64,000 nt of DNA from Cognatishimia activa (GTDB lineage Bacteria; Pseudomonadota; Alphaproteobacteria; Rhodobacterales; Rhodobacteraceae), in NCBI RefSeq assembly GCF_001458335.1, contig NZ_CYTO01000009.1, positions 320,385 to 384,384 of the forward strand. The letters run 5' to 3'. The notes beneath the pieces are model-generated. The model was not told the DNA's origin. It saw only the letters and a list, made by a program, of their open reading frames with translations, and ran no database searches. Position 1 is the first letter of the stretch. Each line of letters opens with the position of its first letter. Of this stretch, positions 17,922 to 27,391 are shown piece after piece. The translations under genes and the position numbers were made by a program.

Positions 17922-18602
17922 ATGCGCGTTTTTACCATCAATGACATTGCGATTGAGCTGCCTGATTGGCTGGAAGGGACAGCGATTGAAGAAAAGCTCG
18001 CGTCTGGCGACTACGAAGGGCATGAAGCCCATGCCGCGCTTCAGCGGATCAAGCCGGGGATGCGGGTTTTGGAGGTTGGGGCAGGGCTTGGTTACGTGAG
18101 CTCGATCTGCGCAAAACTCGCAGGACCAGCCGCGGTGGTCAGTATTGAGGCCAATCCACGCATGGTAGAGGCGGCCAAAGCCACATTGAAGCGGAACGGT
18201 TTTGAAGACGTCTTGCTGGAACACGGTGCGGTGGTGGGGAATGGTCACCATGATGCGATGGTGAACTTCCGCGCGGGCACTTTGTTTTGGGGCGGGGCGA
18301 CCTTGCCCAATGGGGTTGAGAAAGAGGATATGGTGCCAGTCCCTGCTTTGCGCATTCGCCCATTATTGATGGAGTTTCGCCCCCGCTTTGTGATGCTTGA
18401 TGTCGAAGGGGGAGAGGCGGATCTGTTTAAAAAGCCCTGGCCGCCATTTGTGAAATTCGTTGTACTGGAACTGCATCCAAGCAAATACGACACTTCCGTG
18501 ATCAAAGAGATCGTGGATTGCATGTCAGAGACGGGGCTCACTTATGATCCGGTCACATCGCGCGGTCGCACGTTGGGGTTTCGGCGCGTGCCTAACGCGT
18601 AA
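17922..18602 (+). CDS. FkbM-family SAM-dependent methyltransferase
   Basis: A 226-aa protein from ATG 17922; a longer frame from 17796 gives a poor N-terminus. The SAM-binding loop is VLEVGAGLGYVSS near residue 48, followed by the acidic residue in SIEANPRM. Later VMLDVEGGEADLF is the FkbM-family motif. The family O-methylates sugars or small molecules, but no acceptor can be named. It runs divergently from pth and convergently with the alpha/beta hydrolase, whose end it overlaps by about 11 bases. Confidence 0.82.
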   Translation: MRVFTINDIAIELPDWLEGTAIEEKLASGDYEGHEAHAALQRIKPGMRVLEVGAGLGYVSSICAKLAGPAAVVSIEANPRMVEAAKATLKRNGFEDVLLEHGAVVGNGHHDAMVNFRAGTLFWGGATLPNGVEKEDMVPVPALRIRPLLMEFRPRFVMLDVEGGEADLFKKPWPPFVKFVVLELHPSKYDTSVIKEIVDCMSETGLTYDPVTSRGRTLGFRRVPNA

Positions 18603-19338
18603 GCAAGCGTTGAGAAGCATTTAGAACCGCAGCGAGCCATGCTGAAGAAAGCGCGCGATTGCCACGATGATCTCCGCCCGGGACGATTTGCAGGTCCACC
18701 GAAACGCCATGGGTCGTCAAGTGCCAGGCATAGCTTTCGCTGAGAACAGGCGGCGTCGTCTTGTCATTATCACCAACCAGAAGCGTGATATGTTCTATGA
18801 CTGGGCTGGGACGAGTGACCGCCGACACTGAGCGTGTAATCGTCCCCTTTGGCCAGTCAGGGTTCATGGATTTCCAAAGTTCTAAATCACAGGCGCAGCC
18901 GACAAGGATCGCTTCTTCAGCGAGGTTATTTTCGAGAGACATTGCAAGAGCCAATTGCGCTGCGCCGCCGGAATGGCCGATCGCAATAAGAGGTGTGTCT
19001 GCCTTCAACCGTTTTAGGTTCTCTGCGATGAGAGCAGCACTTTGAAGCGTGTATTGATCGCGTCTGCCATAGTTGTTTCCCGGGCTTTCGCGCCCCCACG
19101 GATCTTTGTATCCGGGCCGCAGTAACATGTGGACAGTGGCCATTGGGAGACGTCGGGCAATTTCTGCGCCGAATGCGGCGTAGGCCAAGGGGTCGCCGCC
19201 GTTTCCTTCGTCTCCGTGCAACATGACAATTGTTAGATCTTGTCCCGACCCGAGTTGAAGCCCGGCTAGGGGTTCTTCTGCACTGGCTGCAAATCCAAGT
19301 GCGATCCAGAGGGTGATGAGAAAACAGCGAACAAACAA
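18592..19338 (-). CDS. Exported alpha/beta-hydrolase-like protein
   Basis: A protein of about 248 aa with an N-terminal signal peptide (FLITLWIALGFAASA). The nucleophile elbow is AIGHSGGAAQLALA (G-x-S-x-G), and the motif TIVMLHGDEGNGGDP provides the oxyanion-hole region. GDNDKTTPP and GGDHRG supply plausible acid and histidine positions. The start was set at TTG 19338, seven bases after AAGGA. A longer frame to 19485 would overlap the rplY terminator, which argues against it. The substrate is unknown. Confidence 0.75.
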   Translation of the reverse strand: MFVRCFLITLWIALGFAASAEEPLAGLQLGSGQDLTIVMLHGDEGNGGDPLAYAAFGAEIARRLPMATVHMLLRPGYKDPWGRESPGNNYGRRDQYTLQSAALIAENLKRLKADTPLIAIGHSGGAAQLALAMSLENNLAEEAILVGCACDLELWKSMNPDWPKGTITRSVSAVTRPSPVIEHITLLVGDNDKTTPPVLSESYAWHLTTHGVSVDLQIVPGGDHRGNRALSSAWLAAVLNASQRLLTR

Positions 19339-19449
19339 CAAAACGTCCTTCGAAAATGAAAGGGTACACACAAGGTGAACACTCCCCAATCTAAATGGTT
19401 TGGTCAACCGCCGTTGGGTTTGGTCACCGACTGAATGCTCGCTATTAAC

Positions 19450-19482
19450 AAAAAAAACGCGGCCTCCTATGAGACCGCGTTT
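19450..19482 (-). terminator. Terminator of rplY
   Basis: On the minus strand an 8-bp stem (AAACGCGG / CCGCGTTT) with a 12-base loop is followed by a run of eight T. It lies about 30 bases after the rplY stop codon. Confidence 0.85.
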
Positions 19483-19511
19483 CAATCTTAACGCAGAATG
19501 CGCGCTGAGGA

Positions 19512-20168
19512 TTATTCCTCTGCTGCTGCCTCTTCTGCTGGTGCTTCCGCATCCGCTTCTGCTGCGTCGCCGTCTGCATCGTCGTCTTCAGAACGCAGTG
19601 CAGATGGTGCAGAAATGTTGCCGATCACGAAGTCACGGTCGATGGTTGGCTTCGCGCCTTCTGGCAGAGTCACGCCAGAGATTGTGAATGTGTCGCCAAC
19701 CTCGGCGCCAGCCATATCCACAACGATTTTCTCTGGGATATCGCCTGCGATTACGTTCAGTTCGACTTCGTTACGCACAACAGTCAGAACGCCGCCTTTT
19801 TTGATGCCAGGTGCTTCTTCTTCGTTGATGAACTCAACTGGGATGAAGAGGCTGATGCGGGATGTCCGCTTCAGGCGCAGCAGGTCCAGGTGTGTCGGCA
19901 GGTCTTTAACCACGTGACGCTGCACGTTACGGCAGATCACACGAACGTCTTCTTGACCTTCGACTTTCAGGTTGAAGAGCGTGCTCAGGAAGCGGCCGTC
20001 TTTCAGTTTTTTCAACAGAACGTTGAAAGGGATGTTGATCGCTTGTGGTTCTGCATCACCACCGTAAACAACACCAGGTACGAAGCCGTCGCGACGAGCT
20101 TGACGAGCGGCGCCCTTGCCTGTCCCCGTCCGGACTTCGGCGTGAAGATCAGGGATCTGTCCAGCCAT
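19512..20168 (-). CDS. rplY: 50S ribosomal protein L25/general stress protein Ctc
   Basis: A 218-aa long-form L25 (Ctc type), which binds 5S rRNA. Start at ATG 20168, seven bases after GGAG; a longer frame from 20234 adds unrelated residues. Features are [20 protein letters not shown] at the N-terminus, [10 protein letters not shown] in the RNA-binding domain and the TL5-type second domain. The last 30 residues are rich in Ala, Glu and Asp ([17 protein letters not shown]), a common trait of alphaproteobacterial L25. Confidence 0.96.
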   Translation of the reverse strand: MAGQIPDLHAEVRTGTGKGAARQARRDGFVPGVVYGGDAEPQAINIPFNVLLKKLKDGRFLSTLFNLKVEGQEDVRVICRNVQRHVVKDLPTHLDLLRLKRTSRISLFIPVEFINEEEAPGIKKGGVLTVVRNEVELNVIAGDIPEKIVVDMAGAEVGDTFTISGVTLPEGAKPTIDRDFVIGNISAPSALRSEDDDADGDAAEADAEAPAEEAAAEE

Positions 20169-20286
20169 AATAATTCTCCAAAAGTTAGGGCAGGGTTCCT
20201 CCAAGGCTGTAACCCCGCGTGAAGCCCGGGCCATAGCGCAGAATCATGAGGCTGGAAAGGGCGAAAATCACCTAAATAACGTGAAA

Positions 20287-20910
20287 TCAGCTCTCCATCG
20301 GGTTCAAATGGCCACCGGCCTGCAAAATCCGGTCATAGAGCGCAAATTCAGGGGCGCGGGCCTTGCGCAATTTGGCTTCGACATCCGGCGAGAGCGGAGT
20401 TGGGGCTTCTGGTGAAACGTTCTTGATGGGGAACTTAAGGCGCTTTTCAAAACGCTCTTCCAGCCAGCTTCGGGCAACCTTCTGTGTCTCATAGGCAAAG
20501 AGGTGCTCGAGTGGTTGTTTGCCGTCAGCCATTGTCAGAAACCCATACTGGCTGCCAATGGCCGCGAAGGGTGGTTCCGGGTCCTGAAGAGCCGCCAAAA
20601 CGAAGTCATCAAATGAACAATTTGCCACCTGATATTTGCGCTTTGGGTCAGAGCGATATCTGTACCAACTGCGGATCTGTTCAATCGGGTCGCGCATGAT
20701 CGCCATGCGCTCGGGTTTAAGGCCGTAGAACTGATCCAGAAACGGCATCATGCGGCGCTGGAATTGACCGGCCGTCATATGCTTGCGCCGCTTGGCAAAA
20801 ACGATGTCCGCATCTGCGCGCAAAGCCATTTCATAGGCCGTGGTTCCGGTTTTCGGGACCGCTAGAAACGCAAGGTTTTGTTTGAAATAGATCTGCACGG
20901 CATTGCCCAA
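20287..20910 (-). CDS. Sulfotransferase-like protein
   Basis: A 207-aa protein with the two PAPS-binding signatures of the sulfotransferase fold: a 5'-phosphosulfate loop LAVPKTGTTAYEMAL near residue 16 and a 3'-phosphate segment IMRDPIEQIRSWYRY near residue 70. It lacks a signal peptide. The substrate cannot be inferred. It is on the same strand as rplY but separated by 118 bases and is probably a separate transcript. Confidence 0.8.
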   Translation of the reverse strand: MGNAVQIYFKQNLAFLAVPKTGTTAYEMALRADADIVFAKRRKHMTAGQFQRRMMPFLDQFYGLKPERMAIMRDPIEQIRSWYRYRSDPKRKYQVANCSFDDFVLAALQDPEPPFAAIGSQYGFLTMADGKQPLEHLFAYETQKVARSWLEERFEKRLKFPIKNVSPEAPTPLSPDVEAKLRKARAPEFALYDRILQAGGHLNPMES

Positions 20911-20977
20911 TTTTTTTTGTATTTATCGCGCGACGGATAAAGCCTGTCAAAGATGTTTCGATTCCGACGCAGGCAGA

Positions 20978-21634
20978 TCACCCAGCTAAATCAAGTATTT
21001 TGAATGCCAACGGGACAGGAGCGACGGCGATTACCACGCTCAGCAGAAATGGCCAAAAACGATAGGCATTTGAGAGTCCTGCAAAGAAAGCAAGGCCGCC
21101 GCCTCCGCCGAGAATAGAATTTCCGGGCGTGTTCAGCAAAATGATCAAGACGAGGTATCGGTTTTTTACAGCAAATCGGGCGAGGCGGTTGTCGAGATTT
21201 TGCATGATAGCCTTAGGTTCATTCTGAGGTTCGGCCGCTTGCTGTCGGCGAAGAAATTCGGTGATCTTCCCCAGTCTCAACCAATTTGACAAAGATATTA
21301 GAGACCGAATTGGCACAATTTTTGCGACTGAATAGGACAAAAACATTGCGCCAACCATTCCCAGAAACACCAAGGGCGCGGCTTGTGCGCCGAAGAAGAA
21401 CAATAACGCAAAGCCAACCTCCGCGCCGGGGACAAAAGGTATTGCTGCGGCCACGATAAAAACCACGAGTGCCACCATGACCATCGCGTGAATACGTGGT
21501 TCATTCATGGGACGCATTTCAGGAATCGCAAGGTCTCTTAGGTATGATCCAGCGAGCCAGCCTAAGGTGAGTACCCCCGCGTAAAGCGCAACAGCGCGAC
21601 GGACCGTCCATATGCGCCCTAAAAGCGCGCGCAC
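20978..21634 (-). CDS. Polytopic membrane protein of unknown function
   Basis: A 218-aa integral membrane protein with about six helices. The pattern of a glycine-rich helix (IPFVPGAEVGFALLFFFG) and a C-terminal NTPGNSILGGGGG loop recalls the SNARE-associated/DedA-like families, but the match is only by appearance. The start appears to be GTG at 21634, which overlaps the end of the upstream exported protein by 16 bases, implying translational coupling. Confidence 0.65.
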   Translation of the reverse strand: MRALLGRIWTVRRAVALYAGVLTLGWLAGSYLRDLAIPEMRPMNEPRIHAMVMVALVVFIVAAAIPFVPGAEVGFALLFFFGAQAAPLVFLGMVGAMFLSYSVAKIVPIRSLISLSNWLRLGKITEFLRRQQAAEPQNEPKAIMQNLDNRLARFAVKNRYLVLIILLNTPGNSILGGGGGLAFFAGLSNAYRFWPFLLSVVIAVAPVPLAFKILDLAG

Positions 21635-22125
21635 ATCGGGTTCCCGTCTGGGTCCAGAGCTGACATTTTTTCAAGGATTTCAGGCAGGGTCATCGATGTG
21701 CGGTCTTGGTGTTCGTGGCCTTGAAACGCGATCTCTCGCTTTGTGGTCCAATACCAACGCTTGCGCTCCCAATTTATTGAAACGTCAATGCTGCCATCCT
21801 CTTGCACCACGCCGTCATAGGTGAAGCGACCACGGCTCTCGCTTTCCAAGACCCCTTGAAAGCGCATACCTTCGCTTGTGGGTTCAGTTGTGTACATTCC
21901 AGGCCTAAACCCGCAGCGGGTACAGATGTCTGACCAAAAATGGCCGTCGGAAAAATGCAAGCTATCTTCCAGATCGGGGTTCGTCCGGGGCCCGATCACT
22001 CCATTGAAAATTCGGCCATCCAGAGACTGTGCAGACACAGGCGCTATCGACAACGCCATCCACATAAGCGCCGCTCCAATCGCTGTCGCGATTATAGGTA
22101 GTTGAAATGACCTTCCGCTTCGCAT
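21619..22125 (-). CDS. Exported hypothetical protein
   Basis: A 168-aa protein with a signal sequence ending near IAPVSAQS. The mature part contains SLDGRIFNGVIG, a possible metal- or disulfide-forming DICTRCGF motif and several aromatic residues (NWERKRWYWTTKR). I do not recognise a family. The gene is coupled to the downstream membrane protein by a 16-base overlap, so the two may act together in the envelope. Confidence 0.6.
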   Translation of the reverse strand: MRSGRSFQLPIIATAIGAALMWMALSIAPVSAQSLDGRIFNGVIGPRTNPDLEDSLHFSDGHFWSDICTRCGFRPGMYTTEPTSEGMRFQGVLESESRGRFTYDGVVQEDGSIDVSINWERKRWYWTTKREIAFQGHEHQDRTSMTLPEILEKMSALDPDGNPMCARF

Positions 22126-22192
22126 CTCCTATAGATCCTGATTATGCACATTGCTTACTGGTACAAAAACAGAACTTTGGGGATTTGCCAAA

Positions 22193-23359
22193 TCACGATG
22201 CCCAATTCCCTTCAAAATCGTCAGGAATCATCAGGATGTCGCGGTCAATTGTCTCTACGCTTGTACGACCGCACAGGGCCATGGACACCTCGAACTCTTT
22301 TTGCATGACTTCCAAGGACTTAGTAACGCCCGCTTCGCCCATTGCTCCGAGGCCATAGATAAAGGCGCGCCCGATATAGGTGCCTTTGGCCCCCATGGCG
22401 ACGGCTTTCAGGATGTCTTGACCAGAACGAATGCCGCTATCCAAGTGCACTTCGATTTTGTCGCCAACCGCGTCCAAAATCGCGGGCAGGGCGCGGATGG
22501 AGGACAACGCGCCATCCAGCTGACGGCCGCCGTGGTTTGACACGATGATTGCATCCGCTCCAACGTTTAGCGCTTCTTTGGCGTCGCGCGGGTCAATGAT
22601 GCCTTTGATAATAAGCGGCCCGTCCCACATTTTGCGGAACTCGCGGATACGATCCCAGTTCAGTGCTTGATCGAACTGCGTATGCGTCCACTCAAACAGC
22701 GATGAGGGATCTTTTACGCCTTTCGCATGACCGACGATATTGCCAAAGAACCTGCGTTTTGTGCCCAGCATTTCCAGCCCCCAAGGGACTTTTGTTGCAA
22801 GGTTCACCATGTTCTTAAAGGTGGGTTTTGGCGGGGCGGAGAGCCCGTTCTTTAGATCCTTGTGACGTTGGCCAAGCATCTGAAGATCAACGGTAATCAC
22901 AGCGGCAGAGCATTTTGCATCCTTGGCGCGGTCAAAGAGACGCCGCATGAAATCATCGTCTTTTAGTGTATAGACCTGCATCCAGAACGGCTTGTCGGTG
23001 TTCTCGGCAACGTCTTCGATTGAACAGATCGACATTGTCGACAGCGTGAAAGGCACGCCGAACTTCTCTGCAGCACGCGCAGCTTTAATTTCGCCATCCG
23101 CTGATTGCATGCCGGTTAGCCCGACCGGTGCCAATGCCACAGGCAAAGACACATCTTGCCCTATCATCTGCGACGCGGTGCTACGCCCCGTCATGTCGAT
23201 CGCCACCCTCTGCCGCAAACGCAGTTGGTCAAAGTCAGATATGTTTTCGCGGAAGGTCTGCTCTGTGTAGCTGCCCGACTCCGCGTAATCGTAAAACATC
23301 TTTGGAACCCGGCGCTTATAGATGCGCTTTAGGTCTTCCACATTTGTAATGACTGGCAT
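22193..23359 (-). CDS. lldD: FMN-dependent L-lactate dehydrogenase / alpha-hydroxy-acid oxidase
   Basis: A 388-aa flavoenzyme of the alpha-hydroxy-acid oxidase family that oxidises L-lactate or a related 2-hydroxy acid and passes electrons to the respiratory chain. Key stretches are MFYDYAESGSYTE at the FMN site, the TVDLQMLGQRHKDLKNGLS region, and IIVSNHGGRQLDGA with the catalytic His and substrate Arg. HLDSGIRSGQDILKAVAMGA holds the FMN phosphate. Start at ATG 23359 (AGGG upstream); GTG 23380 is an alternative. It stands alone, without lactate permease or regulator nearby. Confidence 0.88.
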   Translation of the reverse strand: MPVITNVEDLKRIYKRRVPKMFYDYAESGSYTEQTFRENISDFDQLRLRQRVAIDMTGRSTASQMIGQDVSLPVALAPVGLTGMQSADGEIKAARAAEKFGVPFTLSTMSICSIEDVAENTDKPFWMQVYTLKDDDFMRRLFDRAKDAKCSAAVITVDLQMLGQRHKDLKNGLSAPPKPTFKNMVNLATKVPWGLEMLGTKRRFFGNIVGHAKGVKDPSSLFEWTHTQFDQALNWDRIREFRKMWDGPLIIKGIIDPRDAKEALNVGADAIIVSNHGGRQLDGALSSIRALPAILDAVGDKIEVHLDSGIRSGQDILKAVAMGAKGTYIGRAFIYGLGAMGEAGVTKSLEVMQKEFEVSMALCGRTSVETIDRDILMIPDDFEGNWAS

Positions 23360-23419
23360 GTTTAACCCTATTTTGGTCACCTAACATAACCAGTATGTGA
23401 CCGGGGATGTGAGTCAAGC

Positions 23420-23878
23420 CTAGACGGGGAGGGCAGTGCTGGATTTTGTGCGTCTGAGGACAAAATTCGTATGGGATGACCGGACAATCCCAAGCCGTAA
23501 CACGCGCTTCATGATGAAAGTTTCAAGTTCTTCTGGCCCCTCTGCCACCACTTTCAGCATGTAGTCATTGGACCCAGTGATCGAGCAACACTCAGTAATC
23601 TGATCTTCCGTCTGCACAAAACGGTCAAACGCCTCAATCGTTGCCTCCGTGTGATCCAGTAAGGAGACGTGCATATAGGCCTGCGCATGCAGCCCAAGCA
23701 GTCGAGGGTTCAAGATCGCCGCATAGCGGTCGATCAGCCCAGCTTCTTCTAACCGCTTTATCCGCCGCCAGCAGGGCGACGTGGACATGTTCACTTCGTC
23801 CGCCAAAGCTTGGAGGCTGATTTTGCCGTCCCTTTGCAGAACGCGGAGGATTTTTTTGTCATTTTCCTCAAGCAACAT
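23420..23878 (-). CDS. Lrp/AsnC-family regulator, divergent from phhA
   Basis: A 152-aa regulator with an N-terminal winged HTH (LLEENDKKILRVLQRDGKIS, then STSPCWRRIKRLEEAGLI) and a C-terminal ligand-binding RAM domain containing CCSITGSNDYMLKVVAE. The start was set at ATG 23878; open frame continues upstream to 24379 but would cover the phhA start region. The divergent position with phenylalanine hydroxylase, 120 bases apart over an AT-rich gap, suggests control of phenylalanine degradation by an aromatic amino acid. In other bacteria phhA is controlled by PhhR; here an Lrp-type protein seems to take that place. Confidence 0.9.
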   Translation of the reverse strand: MLLEENDKKILRVLQRDGKISLQALADEVNMSTSPCWRRIKRLEEAGLIDRYAAILNPRLLGLHAQAYMHVSLLDHTEATIEAFDRFVQTEDQITECCSITGSNDYMLKVVAEGPEELETFIMKRVLRLGIVRSSHTNFVLRRTKSSTALPV

Positions 23879-23998
23879 GGGATTTTTTCTCTTCGGTGGG
23901 ATTTTTGGGTAATATTTGCTGATAATTAGCCCGAATCCAAGTGAAACGGCATGTTTTCCCTCTAAATCCGGCAAAAAATCGGGGTAGAGGAGAGAAAC

Positions 23999-24799
23999 AT
24001 GCCAAAATCCACCAAATATGTTGCGAAAATCCCGAACGAGCAGGGGTTTATAGACTACACACCCGAGGAAGATGCGGTTTGGAGCGACCTGTATGCGGCA
24101 CAGATTGACGCGGTAGAGGCGCATATGGCGCGGCCATACCTTGATGGCCTGAAAAAGCTCAACATGCCCCAATCCAAGGTTCCGCAGTGCCCGGATATTT
24201 CCGAGGCTCTCACGCGGGAAACTGGGTGGAAGGTTCAGCCGGTTCCAGCGTTGATTGGTTTTGACAAGTTCTACGGTATGCTCGCAGACCGAACCTTTCC
24301 GGCCGCAAGCTTCATTCGGTCGCGCGAGGACTTTGACTACATCGAAGAGCCAGACATCTTCCACGAAATTTTTGGTCATACACCACTGCTGACCGATCCG
24401 CGTTTCGCAGAGTTCTCTAATGCCATCGGAAAAGCGGGACTGAAGGCTGAGAAAAAGGACTTCAGCTGGCTCATTCGCCTCTATTGGTTCACCATCGAGT
24501 TTGGCCTGACCCGCGAAAATGGGGAGCTGAAAGCACTTGGATCTGGCTTGGCATCTTCAAAGACTGAACTGCCCCATGCCGTCCTCTCCAATGAACCAAC
24601 ACTGCGCGCCTTTGATATCGAAGATATCCTGCGTACGCCTTACCGGATTGATATCCACCAGCCGATCTATTTCGTGATTGAGGATATGGATGAGTTGTTT
24701 GCCGCCGCCGACCGTGATCTGATGGTCGATATCAAAGCCGCTCAAGCCAAGGGACTGTTTGCACTCGTCTACCCAACTGTTGAAAAGAAGGCATCTTAA
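23999..24799 (+). CDS. phhA: Phenylalanine 4-monooxygenase
   Basis: A 266-aa bacterial phenylalanine hydroxylase, converting phenylalanine to tyrosine with tetrahydropterin and oxygen. The iron ligands are His122 and His127 in DIFHEIFGHTP and Glu167 in WFTIEFGL. The ATG at 23999 is preceded by GAGGAGAG. It lacks the regulatory ACT domain of animal enzymes, as is normal for bacteria. The stop is three bases from the start of phhB, which recycles the pterin cofactor. Confidence 0.96.
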   Translation: MPKSTKYVAKIPNEQGFIDYTPEEDAVWSDLYAAQIDAVEAHMARPYLDGLKKLNMPQSKVPQCPDISEALTRETGWKVQPVPALIGFDKFYGMLADRTFPAASFIRSREDFDYIEEPDIFHEIFGHTPLLTDPRFAEFSNAIGKAGLKAEKKDFSWLIRLYWFTIEFGLTRENGELKALGSGLASSKTELPHAVLSNEPTLRAFDIEDILRTPYRIDIHQPIYFVIEDMDELFAAADRDLMVDIKAAQAKGLFALVYPTVEKKAS

Positions 24800-24802
24800 A
24801 TC

Positions 24803-25123
24803 ATGACACAAGCAACAGAATGTGTGCCTTGCTCAGAAGGGACTGGCGTGTTGGATCAAGCGCGGATCGAAGAGGGGCTGGAGAGCTTGCCGGGATGGGA
24901 GCAGCGCGACAACACGATCTTTAAGCGCTACGCGTTCAAAGGCTTTGCGAAGGCGACGCAGATGGCGAACTTGGTGGCGTGGCATTCAGACAAGATGGGA
25001 CACCATGCGGATATCAGCTTTGGCTGGGGTTATTGCGAAGTGGTTTATACGAGCCACGAAGCGGGCGGTCTGACCGAGAATGATTTCCTCTGCGCGATAC
25101 GACTTGAGGCGCTGCTGGATTGA
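24803..25123 (+). CDS. phhB: 4a-hydroxytetrahydrobiopterin dehydratase
   Basis: A 106-aa pterin-4a-carbinolamine dehydratase, which dehydrates the pterin product of PhhA. The active-site segment HHADISFGWGYCEVVYTSHE and the following AGGLTENDF match the family. It has a short N-terminal extension containing two cysteines (CVPCSEG). It is co-transcribed with phhA. Confidence 0.93.
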   Translation: MTQATECVPCSEGTGVLDQARIEEGLESLPGWEQRDNTIFKRYAFKGFAKATQMANLVAWHSDKMGHHADISFGWGYCEVVYTSHEAGGLTENDFLCAIRLEALLD

Positions 25124-25148
25124 TATGTCCATAATAACCAATCGGCGA

Positions 25149-25211
25149 GGCCAGCCGCGGACCCTGGGTGGGGGTGAAGCCCCCTCCCGTGGGGAGGGTC
25201 GGGGGCTGGCC
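25149..25211. repeat. GC-rich palindromic element between phhB and trpA
   Basis: An outer 8-bp perfect inverted repeat (GGCCAGCC / GGCTGGCC) encloses an inner hairpin (CTCCC GTG GGGAG) flanked by GCCCC / GGGGGC arms. It lies between two convergent genes, phhB and trpA, and could act as a bidirectional terminator. It also has the look of a REP-like dispersed element. No second copy was seen in this window. Confidence 0.55.
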
Positions 25212-25232
25212 GACTGCGTCGGCTTTCAGTGA

Positions 25233-26024
25233 TTAAGCGCGGTGCGCGCCGTCTGCGAGGGACTTCACGAAGTCCAAAACCTCTGAAACCGGCTTGCCTT
25301 CTGCGATTTCGCTGACAATCGCAGAGCCAACAACAGCACCATCCGCAATCGACGCAATGTCTTCTGCGTTTTCAGGGGTTTTGATGCCGAAGCCTACAAT
25401 TACAGGGAGGTCGGTAGAGGCTTTGATCCGTGCCACTTCAGGCCCGACATTTGTCGCCTGCGCGGTCGCCGCGCCGGTGATGCCTGTGATGGACACGTAA
25501 TACACAAAACCGGATGTGTTTTGCAGAACAGTTGGCAGGCGTTTGTCATCGGTTGTGGGCGTTGCCAAACGGATGAAGTTCAAACCGGCGTTTTGCGCTG
25601 GAATGCAAAGCTCGTCATCTTCTTCCGGTGGAAGGTCTACAACGATCAATCCGTCAATGCCTGCTTCTTTGGCATCGACCAGAAACTTATCCACGCCGCG
25701 ATTATAGATCGGGTTGTAATAGCCCATCAGAACGATCGGTGTTGTATCGTCCTCTTTGCGGAACTCACGTGCCAGCTCAAGAGTCTTCTCCAAGGTCATG
25801 CCGATATCCAACGCGCGTTGGCCGGCAAGCTGAATGGTTGGACCGTCGGCCATCGGATCGGTGAAGGGCAGACCCAACTCAATCACATCAACGCCAGCAC
25901 TTGGCAGACCTTTGACGATCTCCAAAGAGGTCTCATAGTTGGGGTCGCCCGCCATCACATAGGACACAAATGCCTTTTTGCCTGCGGCTTTTAGTTCAGC
26001 GAATTTGGCGTCGATACGAGTCAT
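25233..26024 (-). CDS. trpA: Tryptophan synthase alpha chain
   Basis: A 263-aa TIM-barrel enzyme that cleaves indole-3-glycerol phosphate and passes indole to TrpB. Catalytic Glu49 and Asp60 sit in [19 protein letters not shown]. Phosphate-binding signatures include VSITGITGA and [10 protein letters not shown]. It is on the minus strand, about 11.5 kb from trpFB, an arrangement that requires independent regulation. Confidence 0.96.
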   Translation of the reverse strand: MTRIDAKFAELKAAGKKAFVSYVMAGDPNYETSLEIVKGLPSAGVDVIELGLPFTDPMADGPTIQLAGQRALDIGMTLEKTLELAREFRKEDDTTPIVLMGYYNPIYNRGVDKFLVDAKEAGIDGLIVVDLPPEEDDELCIPAQNAGLNFIRLATPTTDDKRLPTVLQNTSGFVYYVSITGITGAATAQATNVGPEVARIKASTDLPVIVGFGIKTPENAEDIASIADGAVVGSAIVSEIAEGKPVSEVLDFVKSLADGAHRA

Positions 26025-26168
26025 GGGGGCCCCTTACTAGTCTTGCTAGGGGTTTGCCCGTTAAATCCGGGAAAATCAATGGCCGTTGCGCTCTGGAATG
26101 TCTGCGGGCGCTTGCGTCATCTCTGATCCTTGCATAAGAGCGGTTCCAACATGTGACAGGAGACCAGA

Positions 26169-27266
26169 ATGGGCTTTAAAGTTGGGATCGTCGGGCTGCC
26201 AAACGTTGGCAAATCCACCACGTTTAACGCGCTGACAAAAACCGCTGCGGCGCAGGCGGCGAACTTCCCGTTCTGTACGATTGAACCAAATGTCGGCGAC
26301 GTGGCCGTTCCTGATGATCGTCTGGACAAGCTTGCGGCCATTGCCAGCTCCAAACAGATCATCCCAACCCGCATGACCTTTGTGGACATTGCAGGTTTGG
26401 TGAAAGGCGCGTCTAAAGGTGAAGGTCTGGGTAACCAGTTCCTTGCAAACATTCGTGAGACAGATGCCATCGCCCACGTACTGCGTTGTTTTGATGACGA
26501 TGATGTCACTCACGTGGATGATCGCGTTGATCCGGTCGCCGATGCTGAAACCATTGAAACCGAGCTGATGCTCGCGGATTTGGAAAGCATCGAAAAGCGC
26601 CGACAGGGTCTGGTGCGCAAGCTCAAGGGCAATGACAAAGAAGCCAAAGAGCAGGATCGCCTGTTGGCCATGGCGCAAGAGGCGATTGAGAACGACCGTC
26701 CTGCACGCACCGTTGAAATTGATCCAGAGGACGAAAAGCTTTGGAAAGGGCTGCAACTGCTCTCCACCAAACCGGTACTCTATGTTTGTAACGTCGGTGA
26801 ATCTGAAGCAGCCGAGGGTAATGAACACTCTACGGCTGTGGCTGAGATGGCGGCCAAGCAGGGCAATACTCATGTGATCATTTCTGCGCAGATCGAAGAA
26901 GAGATCAGCCAGCTGGAAGCAGAAGAAGCAGAGATGTTCCTCAGCGAAATGGGCCTTGAAGAAGCGGGCCTTGACCGTCTGATCCGCGCAGGCCACGACC
27001 TACTGCAACTGGAAACCTATTTCACCGTCGGCCCAAAAGAGGCGCGCGCGTGGACCATCACCAAGGGCACTGCGGCACCTCAAGCGGCTGGCGTGATCCA
27101 CGGCGATTTTGAACGCGGCTTTATTCGCGCTGAAACCATCGCTTACGATGACTACATCGCATTTAACGGTGAGCAGGGCGCAAAAGAAGCGGGTAAAATG
27201 CGGGCGGAAGGCAAGGGCTACATCGTCCAAGATGGCGATGTGATGCACTTCTTGTTTAATACCTAA
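26169..27266 (+). CDS. ychF: Redox-regulated ribosome-associated ATPase YchF
   Basis: A 365-aa Obg-family P-loop protein that prefers ATP over GTP. G1 is [12 protein letters not shown]3 [19 protein letters not shown] and G4 reads NVGE instead of NKxD, the mark of YchF/OLA1. A coiled-coil insertion (about 130-190) and a C-terminal TGS domain ([19 protein letters not shown] onward) complete the family layout. ATG 26169 follows AGGAGACCAGA. Confidence 0.96.
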   Translation: MGFKVGIVGLPNVGKSTTFNALTKTAAAQAANFPFCTIEPNVGDVAVPDDRLDKLAAIASSKQIIPTRMTFVDIAGLVKGASKGEGLGNQFLANIRETDAIAHVLRCFDDDDVTHVDDRVDPVADAETIETELMLADLESIEKRRQGLVRKLKGNDKEAKEQDRLLAMAQEAIENDRPARTVEIDPEDEKLWKGLQLLSTKPVLYVCNVGESEAAEGNEHSTAVAEMAAKQGNTHVIISAQIEEEISQLEAEEAEMFLSEMGLEEAGLDRLIRAGHDLLQLETYFTVGPKEARAWTITKGTAAPQAAGVIHGDFERGFIRAETIAYDDYIAFNGEQGAKEAGKMRAEGKGYIVQDGDVMHFLFNT

Positions 27267-27391
27267 TCCCGTTTTCGGAAAAATTTGAAACTGCTGTCAG
27301 TGGGCGCGATTGGTTTCGCGCTTGCACCTCCTGTTGCGTTTCGAAATAAGAAGCGATCAAACTTAGCTGAGCGCGTACAGGAATAATAAAA

